The position numbers and the translations under genes were made by a program. A stretch of DNA of 64,000 nt, from NCBI RefSeq assembly GCF_047238105.1, contig NZ_JBDFMD010000001.1:5394001-5458000 (forward strand), read 5' to 3'. Each line of letters begins with the position of its first letter. Within the stretch, counting starts at the first letter, position 1. Source of the stretch: Paenibacillus_D sp047238105. GTDB lineage: Bacteria; Bacillota; Bacilli; Paenibacillales; Paenibacillaceae. This document shows, piece by piece, positions 34,743 to 42,537 of this stretch. A model generated the notes under the pieces. That model was not told where the DNA came from and did no database searches. It saw only the letters and a list, made by a program, of their open reading frames with translations.

Positions 34743-34762
34743 AAAAGGGGCTGTCTCAAAAG
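34743..34762 (+). repeat. Left terminal inverted repeat of IS1182-type element
   Basis: AAAAGGGGCTGTCTCAAAAG matches the reverse complement of the right end (36510-36529) at 19 of 20 positions. A second copy of the core, TGAGACAGC at 34780-34788, forms a 9-bp stem with 34750-34758. Confidence 0.85.
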
Positions 34763-34838
34763 CAACTTCATTCGCTTGATGAGACAGCTCACATCTTGAA
34801 TTAATCGGTGGAAATTTAGAAATGGCGGTGCTAGGGGT

Positions 34839-36398
34839 TCATCCCTGCACCGCCATTCTTGCCTTTTGGTCTATTGCTGCCTTTTTAAGCAAATTGTGAG
34901 CAAGCGAAAGCCACCCGACCTCTAGGCTCACTTTTGGCAGGCCTCGAAGCAGGAAACGCCGGAATCCCCGGTTGTTCTTCATTTGCCCGAACACACTCTC
35001 CGGCTCAATCATCCTTCGAACCGACAACGCATATCCTTCTTCACTTCTGAGTTTCTCACGGGCTTGTTGCTTGTAACGCAAATACTTCAAGCTGACGCTG
35101 ATTTCTCGATTTCCTTTCGCTTTCGTGCAAGCTTCCTTAAGCGGACAACCTTCACAACTCTCGCTCCGATAATGCCGTTTTCTAATTTCATATCCACTTT
35201 CGGTCTCTTCCTTGCTTTCATAACGGAATACGAGTTTTCGTCCGGCTGCACACGTCCACGTGTCTTCCATCTCGTCGTACTGCCAATTGTCCAGCTTGCT
35301 GATATCTTGCTGCCATTTCTTTGACTTTTCCTTGTGGTAAGTGCTGTACTTTACCACGGCTTCGCGTTGTTCGCTTTCCAGGTAAGCGTAATTTTCTTCT
35401 CCACCGTATCCAGCGTCTGCAATGATGGTTTTGGGGAGCTTACCAAGCTCGCCTTTCACCTTCTCTAGATGGGGTTTCAGGCATCGCGTGTCGGTTGGGC
35501 GTTGGTGCAAGCTATATCCGATAATGAATTGTTCTTCCGTTCCAATTTGTACATTGTAAGCTGGTTTGAGCTGACCATTGCGCATGTGATCTTCTTTCAT
35601 TCGCATGAAGGTGGCGTCAGGATCGGTCTTGCTAAAGCTGTTTCGGTCCCCGAGAATTTCTTGTTGACGCTCGTATGTCTGCAAGCGGGGCAGGAGGTCT
35701 TTACGTAGCACACGTACTGCTTTTTTAAGCGGCTTGTCCTTGGGCCGAGCTTCCAAGTTTGCTTCTACTTGCTCAATGGCTGCTTCCAGCTTTTCGCTGG
35801 TCAGGAACGACGCTTCGCCTAATTCAGCAAGGTCCACTCCAGCCTGCTCCTGATCTTATTGTGTCTGCGCAGCTTCAATCGTGGCAAACAACGTGTGCAC
35901 TTTTTCCTGCAGCTTCGCCTTGTGCTTCACGACGGCCTTGCTCCAGACGAACGTGTACCGATTTGCATTGGCTTCGATCTTGGTGCCATCGACAAAGTAG
36001 TGTTCGAGCTTAACGTACTTTTCCTCAGCAAGAAATTGGAGTACGCCAGTGAAGACGGTCTCCAGTACGTCCTTCATACGCTCGGAACGAAAGCGATTAA
36101 TGGTGCGGAAGTCTGGGCGTTGTCTGCCGGCAATCCACATAAACATGACGTTCTCGCGGACGGCTTTAGCAATTTGACGGGAGGAGTAGATTCGTTGCGT
36201 GTAGGCATATATGATGACTTTGGTGAGCATTTTGGGGTGATAGCTGTCTCGTCCTCCACCCGGATAAGCAGCAGAAAAAATCCGATCGTCCAGACGATTG
36301 ACGGCTTCGTTCACAACGCGAACGAGGTGATGTGGGGGGATGTCGTCCTCTAAATCCATTGGCAGATAAAGTTGGTCCATGGTATATTGAATGTACAA
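34839..36398 (-). pseudogene. IS1182-family transposase, interrupted by an in-frame stop
   Basis: The two open stretches 35856-36398 (180 residues) and 34839-35837 are in the same frame and separated by a single TAA at 35858-35856, after which translation would continue DQEQAGVDLAEL. Together they give about 519 residues. The N-terminal part carries the DUF772 domain (DQLYLPMDLEDDIP, then HPKMLTKVIIYAY and RPDFRTINRFRS) with the first DDE aspartate region VDGTKIEANANRYTF. The C-terminal part carries a DDE domain (IADAGYGGEENYAYLE), a Cys-rich segment, and RRMIEPESVFGQMKNNRGFRRF. The stop makes it non-functional unless suppressed. Confidence 0.9.
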
Positions 36399-36509
36399 AG
36401 AAACCGCTCCTTTCTTAAATGGTTGGTCGCACTTCCATTTTACTAAGAAACGGTTTCTTTGTGTTTTACAATTTGAAGAAGGGGCCGGCCCTCAGTCATC
36501 GAACGATGA

Positions 36510-36529
36510 CTTTTGGGACAGCCCCTTTT
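36510..36529 (-). repeat. Right terminal inverted repeat of IS1182-type element
   Basis: CTTTTGGGACAGCCCCTTTT is the inverted partner of 34743-34762 with one mismatch. Confidence 0.85.
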
Positions 36530-36531
36530 AA

Positions 36532-36681
36532 TTATTGTTGTTTTTTATATACAGTACTCTCTAGTTGCTTAAGTCTGCGGGGGATGCTGAACCATTTGCG
36601 AACGCCGTAATAAATAGCGAACAGTAACAGCACTGCACACACGATGGTGCCGATAAACTCTGGCCAATAAAACCAGCTCAC
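36532..36681 (-). CDS. Small single-pass membrane protein (49 residues)
   Basis: A GTG start at 36681-36679 has GGGAGG a few bases upstream, and a good promoter lies about 40 bases before it (TTTTCA - 17 - TATACT at 36748-36720). The protein has a short N-terminus (MSWFYWPE), one hydrophobic helix (FIGTIVCAVLLLFAIYYGV) and a basic cytoplasmic tail ending KKQQ. It stops two bases from the right end of the IS element, so the insertion lies immediately downstream of it. The family is not recognised. Intact expression signals suggest a real gene. Confidence 0.65.
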   Translation of the reverse strand: MSWFYWPEFIGTIVCAVLLLFAIYYGVRKWFSIPRRLKQLESTVYKKQQ

Positions 36682-36719
36682 AAGCTAAACCTCCCTTGCT
36701 CAGAAGTTTACATAAGTTA

Positions 36720-36748
36720 AGTATACCGTATTCCTAGCCTGATGAAAA
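36720..36748 (-). promoter_or_regulatory. Sigma-A-like promoter of small membrane protein gene
   Basis: On the minus strand TTTTCA and TATACT (four of six and five of six to consensus) are separated by exactly 17 bases, about 40 bases before the GTG start. Confidence 0.6.
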
Positions 36749-36812
36749 TCATACAATAAAAACCGTAAGACGTCCGAATGCAACTTCAAGGCGCGAGACG
36801 GTATTATTTAGC

Positions 36813-36849
36813 AAAGGCAGGCCCTGGCAAACATGCCGGGCCTGCCTTT
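36813..36849. terminator. Bidirectional terminator-like hairpin
   Basis: AAAGGCAGGCCC and GGGCCTGCCTTT pair perfectly over 12 bp and continue as GGCA/TGCC after a T-G pair, with an AACA loop. The A and T runs at the two ends suit termination in both directions. No intact gene now ends at it. Confidence 0.7.
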
Positions 36850-36980
36850 GACCGATGCTTTCGGATTACATGTGAGGAGGGTTATTGTTTGTACATCCGC
36901 GAGGGGCAGGAGAGTTTGTCCTTATTTCTTTGTTTCATAAAGCATGCTTTATGATACTACAAATTTCCTTCTTTATTTAC

Positions 36981-37360
36981 TTCTCAAAAGACCTTAAACT
37001 TGATTTACGCAAGTGCCGTCTCATGAGAAACGCTACAAGTTTTGCAGGCAGTAAAGTCATTCTTGGCTTCCTTGAATCGATTCGATTCAATTAAACGCTT
37101 CGGACTCTGGGTCAAGCCAAAGCGGTGAACGCCATCTTCCCTACACATCGGATCTTGCAGTACCTCATCATCGGCTGGCTCGTCGGCGGCGAACGTCTCT
37201 TTCACTTCAAATCCCTGGAGAGCGACGCCTTAGTTGCCCACGCGATGGACTGTCGGGTGCCGCATCACAAGTTGTTAATCAAAGATACGCTGCGTCTGCG
37301 CAAGGCCCATGAGCAGTTAGCGCCGGCAATCCGAACCTTAAATCTCGACCTCATCGTACC
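36981..37360 (+). pseudogene. IS1380-like transposase remnant (N-terminal part)
   Basis: One frame, interrupted by a single TAA at 37092-37094, reads FSKDLKLDLRK, SFAGSKVILGFLESI, then after the stop LGQAKAVNAIFPTHRILQYL, GERLFHFKSLESDALV and LRLRKAHEQLAPAIRTLNL. This follows the N-terminal pattern of IS1380-type transposases. It ends abruptly before the catalytic core and has no detectable inverted repeats, so it is a truncated remnant. Confidence 0.65.
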
Positions 37361-37516
37361 CCGTTGCCCCTCACATACCGCTATATTTACGGGACATGGT
37401 TCGCCAAGCATGGGGGCATGCTGTCAGGCGGATTTGATTTTGAATACTATGAAGGGCAATATTATAAGGCACACGAAGCGAGTATAAAAATATACATTCC
37501 GATCGAAGTCGGATGA
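37361..37516 (+). pseudogene. Fragment of a GyrI-like effector-binding domain
   Basis: A shifted frame of 51 residues carries YRYIYGTWFAKHGGMLSGG, then FDFEYYEGQYYKA and a terminal IKIYIPIEVG before TGA. This matches the end of GyrI-like/AraC effector-binding small-molecule domains (a WF..GG segment, FE.Y and terminal IYIPI). The rest of the gene is missing, apparently lost when the IS1380-like element inserted or was deleted. Confidence 0.5.
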
Positions 37517-37620
37517 CATGATAGGCTATATTCGTCGCAACCCGCCCGCCTTTGAAGCGGTCTACTGTGCTACTGGAGTCGTGTTGTCCACGGCTCCTTC
37601 TTTAGTTTTATTATCTGTGC

Positions 37621-37817
37621 GTAGCGCTCGTTCCACGAGCGGACACAGTAGGCGCTATTCCTCACAAGTAGGAGCGGACTGCCACTTTATCGGACACCAG
37701 ATCCGCTATTCCCCAACTAACCGATGGTTACACGCGTCCATCGGCCAGATAACGGATCGTCTGTCCGCAGCCACACTATTCTCATGCTTTATGCACCAAT
37801 AGCGCCTACTGGGTCCG
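37621..37817. repeat. Nested inverted-repeat element (non-coding)
   Basis: Outer arms at 37640-37659 and 37798-37817 pair as 20-bp inverted repeats around AGTAGGCGCTATT with one mismatch. Inside them two further segments, GGACACCAGATCCGCTATT (from about 37694) and the reverse complement of a tract near 37749-37767, are related to each other. A small perfect hairpin (CGCTCGT/ACGAGCG, 37625-37641) flanks the left arm. No convincing protein is encoded. It looks like a MITE-like or dispersed palindromic element. Confidence 0.6.
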
Positions 37818-37854
37818 TTACAGAAAGCACTAGTAGCGGAATTCTTCGTGGTAA

Positions 37855-37882
37855 TTACAAATGTCCAGAAATGAGTTATAAT
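37855..37882 (+). promoter_or_regulatory. Promoter of barrel-protein/GH43 operon
   Basis: TTACAA and a perfect TATAAT are 16 bases apart, and the start codon at 37931 lies about 48 bases downstream. Confidence 0.55.
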
Positions 37883-37930
37883 ATCGGAATAGGTTTCTTA
37901 TAAAAAACTAACGAAGGGGAGCTGCTACCT

Positions 37931-39862
37931 TTGAATGCGAATACGATTACGGTCACCGACAGCTGGCTGCCTCCGCAATGGGCGCTGCTGCAGCGGCGTC
38001 TGCTGGATGGTCTGAACGAAGCGGCTGTCGAGTTTGTCGAACGCTACACCAGGGAGGACGGTACCCTGATCTGGCGCCAGGACTGGCCGGGCATGGATGG
38101 ATCGGACGATCCGTATGAGGGATTCATGAATCTGGCCCTGCTCTATGCGCTCGGCGGCGACGCGCGGGTCGGGAAGCTGGCTGCCGAGATGTGGGAGAGC
38201 ATCACCTGGCAGTGGACGCAGTACGGGCAGATCCATCAAGAATTCGACGGCTACTACGATTGGATGCATCACGGGGAGGGCTATTTGTACTTCTACTTCC
38301 TGGGACTGGCTGCCCCGGAGCATCTGAAGACGCGCCAGCGTGCGGTTGCCTTTGCCGGGCTGTATACGGGAGATCATCCCGAGGCAGACAATTATGATGC
38401 GGAGCGGAAGCTGATGCGCTCGCCGATCACCGGCAGCAAGGGGCCGCGCTTCGAGATGACCGAGGAGGACTGGGTCACGCACCGGGGCATCCTGGACGAT
38501 TACCTGTCGCCCTTCGAGGATCTGGCAGGCGTGGACTTCGCCAGCGGTCGATGTCCATGGTCTGACGACGAGGTGTACCGGGAGATCATCCGTCTGATGA
38601 ATGAGAGGCAGGCGAAGGGCGATGTGCCGGTCAATCTGAACGCCACCGGTCTGTTGACCAATGCTTACTTGCATACAGGGGACGAATCGTTCAGGCAATG
38701 GGTGATCGATTACGTGGAGGCCTGGGAGGCGCGCACCGCCCGCAATGGGGGCGTGATCCCGGACAACATCGGACTGTCCGGCGAGATCGGCGAGTATAAT
38801 GACGGCAAATGGTGGGGCGGCTTCTACGGCTGGCGCTGGCCGCACGGTCTGCTGACGATCATGGAGCCGCTTCTGAACGCAAGCATGAACAAAGCCCTGT
38901 TGACCGGAGATCTATCGAGCCTTGATTTTGCCCGCTCTCAATTGGACTATAACTGGCGGCTCGGCAAGGAGATCGATGGCGTGTGGCAGGTGCCGTACAA
39001 GCATATCGATGCCGGCTGGACCGATTATCGCGTGCAGGTACCGACCTGGCCGGTCTATCTGTGGTCGATCTCGATGGCGCAGGAGGATGCGGAGCGCGTG
39101 AAGCGCATCCCGCTGTCGGATGATTACAAGTACATCGAGATCCCCGGTTACTCCGGGCGCAACGATGCGACGATGAAGGAGACCAAGCACTACATTGCCA
39201 ACACCGTTCCCTGGTTCCGCTTCATGCAGGGCGACTATCCGGACTACCCGGAGCAGATCCTTCACGCCAACTACCGGCTGGTGCAGCATCAGCTTCAGAA
39301 GATGCGATCGGAGGCGGGCGATCCGCAGCAGTGGGTGACCGACGACTTCAACGCCGGAGCCTTATCAAGCATCCACAAGTGGCAGGAGATGTGCCCGCTT
39401 TATTTTGAAGGACTGGTGCAGCTGATGTGGGGCGCGCCGATGCATATCTCGCATGGCGGACTGCAGCATGGCAGGCTCCGTTACTACGATGGCCTGCGGA
39501 GAAGACCCGGTCTGCCGGAGGATGTCGCTGCGCTCGTCGAGGAGCTGAAGGATGAGGAGGCTGTCGTCACGCTCGTCAATCTGTCGCTCTCCGAGGAGCG
39601 GGAAGTGATCATGCAGGCTGGAACGTTCGGCGAGCATGCGTTCACCAGCGCAGCCTTGTTCAACGAACAGGGAGAGCGGGGCAGATCCGTTGAGCTTTCG
39701 GGCAAATGGGTTCCCGTGCGCCTGGCCCCGGGGGCGGGTGTCAAGCTTCGTCTGGGCATGAAACGCTATACGCAGCAGCCTTCCTATGAGACGCCTTGGC
39801 ATGCGGACGGAGACCGGCCTGTTCTGCTGCGCGGCTGCAATACGAAAGGAGACTATCGATGA
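37931..39862 (+). CDS. Uncharacterised probable (alpha/alpha)-barrel protein of the GH43 operon
   Basis: A 643-residue protein that I cannot place in a named CAZy family. The central ~500 residues alternate long helices with conserved Trp/Tyr/Asp/Gly-rich loops: WPGMDGSDDPYEGF, YGQIHQEFDGYYDWMHHGEGY, SGEIGEYNDGKWWGGFYGWRW. This is the look of an (alpha/alpha)6 toroid glycosidase or lyase. A C-terminal ~100-residue beta region follows. Related sequences, as I recall them, are annotated only as hypothetical proteins. No signal peptide is seen, so it should be cytoplasmic. The TTG start has AAGGGGA ten bases upstream. Its stop overlaps the GH43 start (ATGA), indicating a joint pathway step on the same imported sugar. 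Confidence 0.75.
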   Translation: MNANTITVTDSWLPPQWALLQRRLLDGLNEAAVEFVERYTREDGTLIWRQDWPGMDGSDDPYEGFMNLALLYALGGDARVGKLAAEMWESITWQWTQYGQIHQEFDGYYDWMHHGEGYLYFYFLGLAAPEHLKTRQRAVAFAGLYTGDHPEADNYDAERKLMRSPITGSKGPRFEMTEEDWVTHRGILDDYLSPFEDLAGVDFASGRCPWSDDEVYREIIRLMNERQAKGDVPVNLNATGLLTNAYLHTGDESFRQWVIDYVEAWEARTARNGGVIPDNIGLSGEIGEYNDGKWWGGFYGWRWPHGLLTIMEPLLNASMNKALLTGDLSSLDFARSQLDYNWRLGKEIDGVWQVPYKHIDAGWTDYRVQVPTWPVYLWSISMAQEDAERVKRIPLSDDYKYIEIPGYSGRNDATMKETKHYIANTVPWFRFMQGDYPDYPEQILHANYRLVQHQLQKMRSEAGDPQQWVTDDFNAGALSSIHKWQEMCPLYFEGLVQLMWGAPMHISHGGLQHGRLRYYDGLRRRPGLPEDVAALVEELKDEEAVVTLVNLSLSEEREVIMQAGTFGEHAFTSAALFNEQGERGRSVELSGKWVPVRLAPGAGVKLRLGMKRYTQQPSYETPWHADGDRPVLLRGCNTKGDYR

Positions 39863-41457
39863 CTACCATTACCAACCCGATATTACCCGGCTTCCATCCC
39901 GATCCTTCCATCGTTCGCGTAGGGGAGGATTATTATCTGGCGACCTCAACCTTTGAATGGTTCCCTGGCGTGATGATCTATCATTCGCGTGATCTTGCGA
40001 CCTGGACACTGGTCAGCCGGCCGCTCGATGATGTGCGGCTGCTCGACATGAGAGGGGTGCCCGACTCCGGCGGCGTGTGGGCGCCTTGCCTAAGCTATGA
40101 CAATGGCTTGTTCTACCTCATCTACACCAACGTGACCAACAAAAAATGGCCGCTGATGGACACACCCAACTATCTGACGACAGCGCCAGACATCACAGGC
40201 CCCTGGTCCGATCCGGTATTCCTGAACGGCAGCGGCTTCGATCCTTCCCTGTTCCATGACAGCGACGGCACCAAATGGCTGCTTAATATGAGGCTCGATC
40301 CCCGCAAGGGCAAGCAGACGATGGCGGGGATCGTCATGCAGCAATATTGCCCGGAACAGCAGTCGCTGATAGGCGAGGTGCGCAATATCTACACCGGCTC
40401 CGAGCTCGGCAAAACGGAGGGTCCGCATCTGTACAAGCGGGGCGACTACTATTATCTGATGACTGCGGAAGGCGGCACCGGCTGGGGGCATGCGGTGTCC
40501 ATGGCCCGCTCGACCTCGATCTGGGGCCCGTATGAGACCGATCCGGACAATCCGATGCTGACCTCAGAGGGCGATGAGACACTTGAGCTGCAAAAGGCAG
40601 GGCATGCCAGCTATGTCGATACGCCTGATGGCGAGCACTATATCGTGCATCTGTGCGGGCGGCCGCTGATGCCGGAGCGCAGATGCAACCTGGGCAGAGA
40701 GACAAGCATCCAGAAGGTTCATTGGACAGAGAGCGGCTGGCTGCGGTTGAGCGGAGGCGGCAATCGCCCATACGTCCATGTAGAGGGGCCGGCGGCGAGC
40801 AGAGCACCCGAGTCCACCGTATCCGGCGAGCCTTCGGTCGTATGGCGGGAGGAGTTTGACGGCGATCGGCTGGACATGCAGCTGCAGTCGCTGCGGATCC
40901 CGGTCGAGAGCAGCTGGTGCTCGCTTGCGGAGCGGCCAGGCTATGTGCGGCTCAGAGGAAGGGATTTTCTGACCTCGTTGTTCCGTCAGAGTCTGCTGGC
41001 ACGCCGGCAGCAGCATAAGCACTGCGAAGCCGTCACGAGCCTGGACTTCTCGCCGCAGACGCCGATGCAGACGGCCGGTCTGGTCTGTTATTACGATACG
41101 GACAACTTCTATTATCTGCATGTCACGCAGGATGAGCAGGCCGGGATCTGCCTGCGGCTGATCAGCCGGGATGACGGGAGCTTCGATGAGCCGCTGGCAG
41201 AGCCGCTTGCACTCGCAGGCTGGGCAGCCATCTACCTGAAGGTCGTCATCGAAGGCAGCAGCCTCCAGTATTATGCGTCTGAGGATGAAGAGAGCTGGCA
41301 GGCGGTGGGGCCGCAGCTGGACGCCAGCATACTGTCGGACGATTACGGCGCGGGAGGCAAGTACACAGGCAGCTTCATCGGCATTGCCGTGCAGGACCAG
41401 TCGGGTCAGGAGCTCCATGCGGATTTTGATTATTTGCAATATAAAGGCTGGGCGTAA
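39859..41457 (+). CDS. GH43 beta-xylosidase-like enzyme (XynB type)
   Basis: A 532-residue cytoplasmic glycosidase. The five-bladed propeller starts PILPGFHPDPSIVRVGEDYY with the catalytic base Asp15 in HPDP, the pKa-modulating Asp in GSGFDPSLF, and the acid Glu in GKTEGPHLYKRG. A C-terminal GH43 beta-sandwich (about 340-532) resembles the xylosidase C2 domain that closes the active-site pocket. The length and layout match GH43_11 exo-beta-1,4-xylosidases. Alpha-L-arabinofuranosidase activity is also possible. The ATG at 39859 overlaps the previous stop; a longer frame to 39796 is rejected. With the GH10 surface enzyme it implies a xylose-containing substrate. Confidence 0.92.
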   Translation: MTTITNPILPGFHPDPSIVRVGEDYYLATSTFEWFPGVMIYHSRDLATWTLVSRPLDDVRLLDMRGVPDSGGVWAPCLSYDNGLFYLIYTNVTNKKWPLMDTPNYLTTAPDITGPWSDPVFLNGSGFDPSLFHDSDGTKWLLNMRLDPRKGKQTMAGIVMQQYCPEQQSLIGEVRNIYTGSELGKTEGPHLYKRGDYYYLMTAEGGTGWGHAVSMARSTSIWGPYETDPDNPMLTSEGDETLELQKAGHASYVDTPDGEHYIVHLCGRPLMPERRCNLGRETSIQKVHWTESGWLRLSGGGNRPYVHVEGPAASRAPESTVSGEPSVVWREEFDGDRLDMQLQSLRIPVESSWCSLAERPGYVRLRGRDFLTSLFRQSLLARRQQHKHCEAVTSLDFSPQTPMQTAGLVCYYDTDNFYYLHVTQDEQAGICLRLISRDDGSFDEPLAEPLALAGWAAIYLKVVIEGSSLQYYASEDEESWQAVGPQLDASILSDDYGAGGKYTGSFIGIAVQDQSGQELHADFDYLQYKGWA

Positions 41458-41475
41458 GCCCAGATAGATAGGTTT

Positions 41476-41503
41476 ACCGCCAGTTATGCGCTGGCGGTTT
41501 TTT
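41476..41503 (+). terminator. Rho-independent terminator after GH43
   Basis: ACCGCCAG and CTGGCGGT form an 8-bp stem with a seven-base loop, followed by a run of T residues. Confidence 0.9.
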
Positions 41504-41616
41504 AGTGTTCTTCCATCGTAATATTTTGAACCAACAGGGGAGGATCGCGAACCTTGTGTATCCGCATTCACCTTAGAATAAGGCTATACCCTCTACAGAA
41601 ATGCAGGTGATTGGCA

Positions 41617-42522
41617 ATGCCGGTTCGATTGCTCCGGACGGTGAGACGACATTCCTTTTTGTATCTTATTCTACTGCCGGGCTTGCTCTATTTCGCGGTG
41701 TACAAGTACGTGCCGATGTTCGGGCTGATCGTCGCTTTCAAGGATTACAAGCTGATGCTCGGCTTCTGGGACAGCCCATGGGCTGGGCTCAGCAATTTCA
41801 GCCAGTTTATCAACGGCGTCTATTTCTGGGATATCATGGCCAACACGCTGCTGATCTCCTTGTACAAGCTGCTGTTCGGGTTCACGACGCCCATCCTGCT
41901 GGCGCTTATGCTCAACGAGGTGCGGCTGGTGTGGTTCAAGCGCTCCGTACAGACGCTGACTTATCTTCCCCACTTCGTCTCCTGGGTCATCGTATACGGG
42001 CTGATGGTTGCGCTGCTCGCGCCGGGAGACGGGCTGGTGAATCAGCTGCTGAAGGGCTGGGGACTCTCGTCGATCTCCTTTCTGACCGAGCCCGATTGGA
42101 TCCGGCCGCTCATCGTCGCTTCCGACGTATGGAAGGAAACGGGCTGGGGGGCCATTCTGTACCTGGCGGCGCTCGCAGGCATTGATCCGAGCCTGTACGA
42201 GGCAGCGAAGATCGATGGCGCGTCCAAGGCAAGGCAGATCTGGCATGTGACGCTGCCCGGTATCCGCAATGTCATCATCATCCTGCTGATTCTCAAGCTG
42301 AGTCATATTCTGGATGCCGGCTTTGATCAGATCTTCATGATGGCCAATGTGTTCAATCTGGAGAAGGCGGATATCATCGACACCTGGGTGTACCGGGAGG
42401 GGCTGGAGCGGATGAATGTTTCCCTGGCCACTGCCGTTGGCATCTTCAAATCCTTCATTGCGTTTTTTCTGGTGATCGGGGCCAATCAATTGGCCAAACG
42501 CTTTGACGGGCAAATCTGGTAA
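41617..42522 (+). CDS. ABC sugar importer C, permease 1 (LplB-like)
   Basis: A 301-residue CUT1 permease with six predicted membrane helices starting FLYLILLPGLLYFAVYKYVP, and an EAA loop YEAAKIDGASKARQIWHVTL. The ATG at 41617 follows AGGTGA at seven bases; a TTG six bases upstream is also in frame. First gene of importer C, preceded by the GH43 terminator, and a relative of the importer D permease at 53642 (shared TLPGIRNVI, ADIIDTWV segments). Confidence 0.93.
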   Translation: MPVRLLRTVRRHSFLYLILLPGLLYFAVYKYVPMFGLIVAFKDYKLMLGFWDSPWAGLSNFSQFINGVYFWDIMANTLLISLYKLLFGFTTPILLALMLNEVRLVWFKRSVQTLTYLPHFVSWVIVYGLMVALLAPGDGLVNQLLKGWGLSSISFLTEPDWIRPLIVASDVWKETGWGAILYLAALAGIDPSLYEAAKIDGASKARQIWHVTLPGIRNVIIILLILKLSHILDAGFDQIFMMANVFNLEKADIIDTWVYREGLERMNVSLATAVGIFKSFIAFFLVIGANQLAKRFDGQIW

Positions 42523-42537
42523 AAGGGAGGGCGCGAA

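Larger units (their letters stand above)
34743..36529 (-). mobile_element. IS1182-type insertion sequence (inactive)
   Basis: An element of about 1.79 kb bounded by 20-bp terminal inverted repeats and carrying one transposase frame on the minus strand that is broken by an in-frame stop. Its length and DUF772-type transposase fit the IS1182 family. I could not identify a target-site duplication in the flanking bases. Confidence 0.85.
33230..37920. other. AT-richer, decayed island splitting the carbohydrate region
   Basis: Between sulfatase 7 and the barrel-protein gene the base composition shifts visibly toward A+T and intact genes become sparse. The stretch holds frameshifted fragments, one secreted protein, a nonsense-mutated IS1182-type element, a 49-residue membrane protein, an IS1380-like remnant joined to a GyrI-like fragment, and a nested inverted repeat. 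From 33332 to 33483, 33935 to 34054 and 36850 to 36980 I see no feature. The island probably marks a site of insertion and deletion. Confidence 0.7.

Noticed and set aside
34731..36540. Target-site duplication of the IS1182-type element
   Set aside because: The bases flanking the two terminal repeats do not match each other, so none can be claimed.
36885..36980. Start of the 36885 frame as part of the transposase remnant
   Set aside because: The first ~32 codons do not resemble the IS1380-type N-terminus and have no ribosome site; the similarity begins near 36981.
37518..37802. A 94-codon plus-strand frame
   Set aside because: It coincides with the nested inverted-repeat element, starts without a ribosome site and has low-complexity composition typical of chance.
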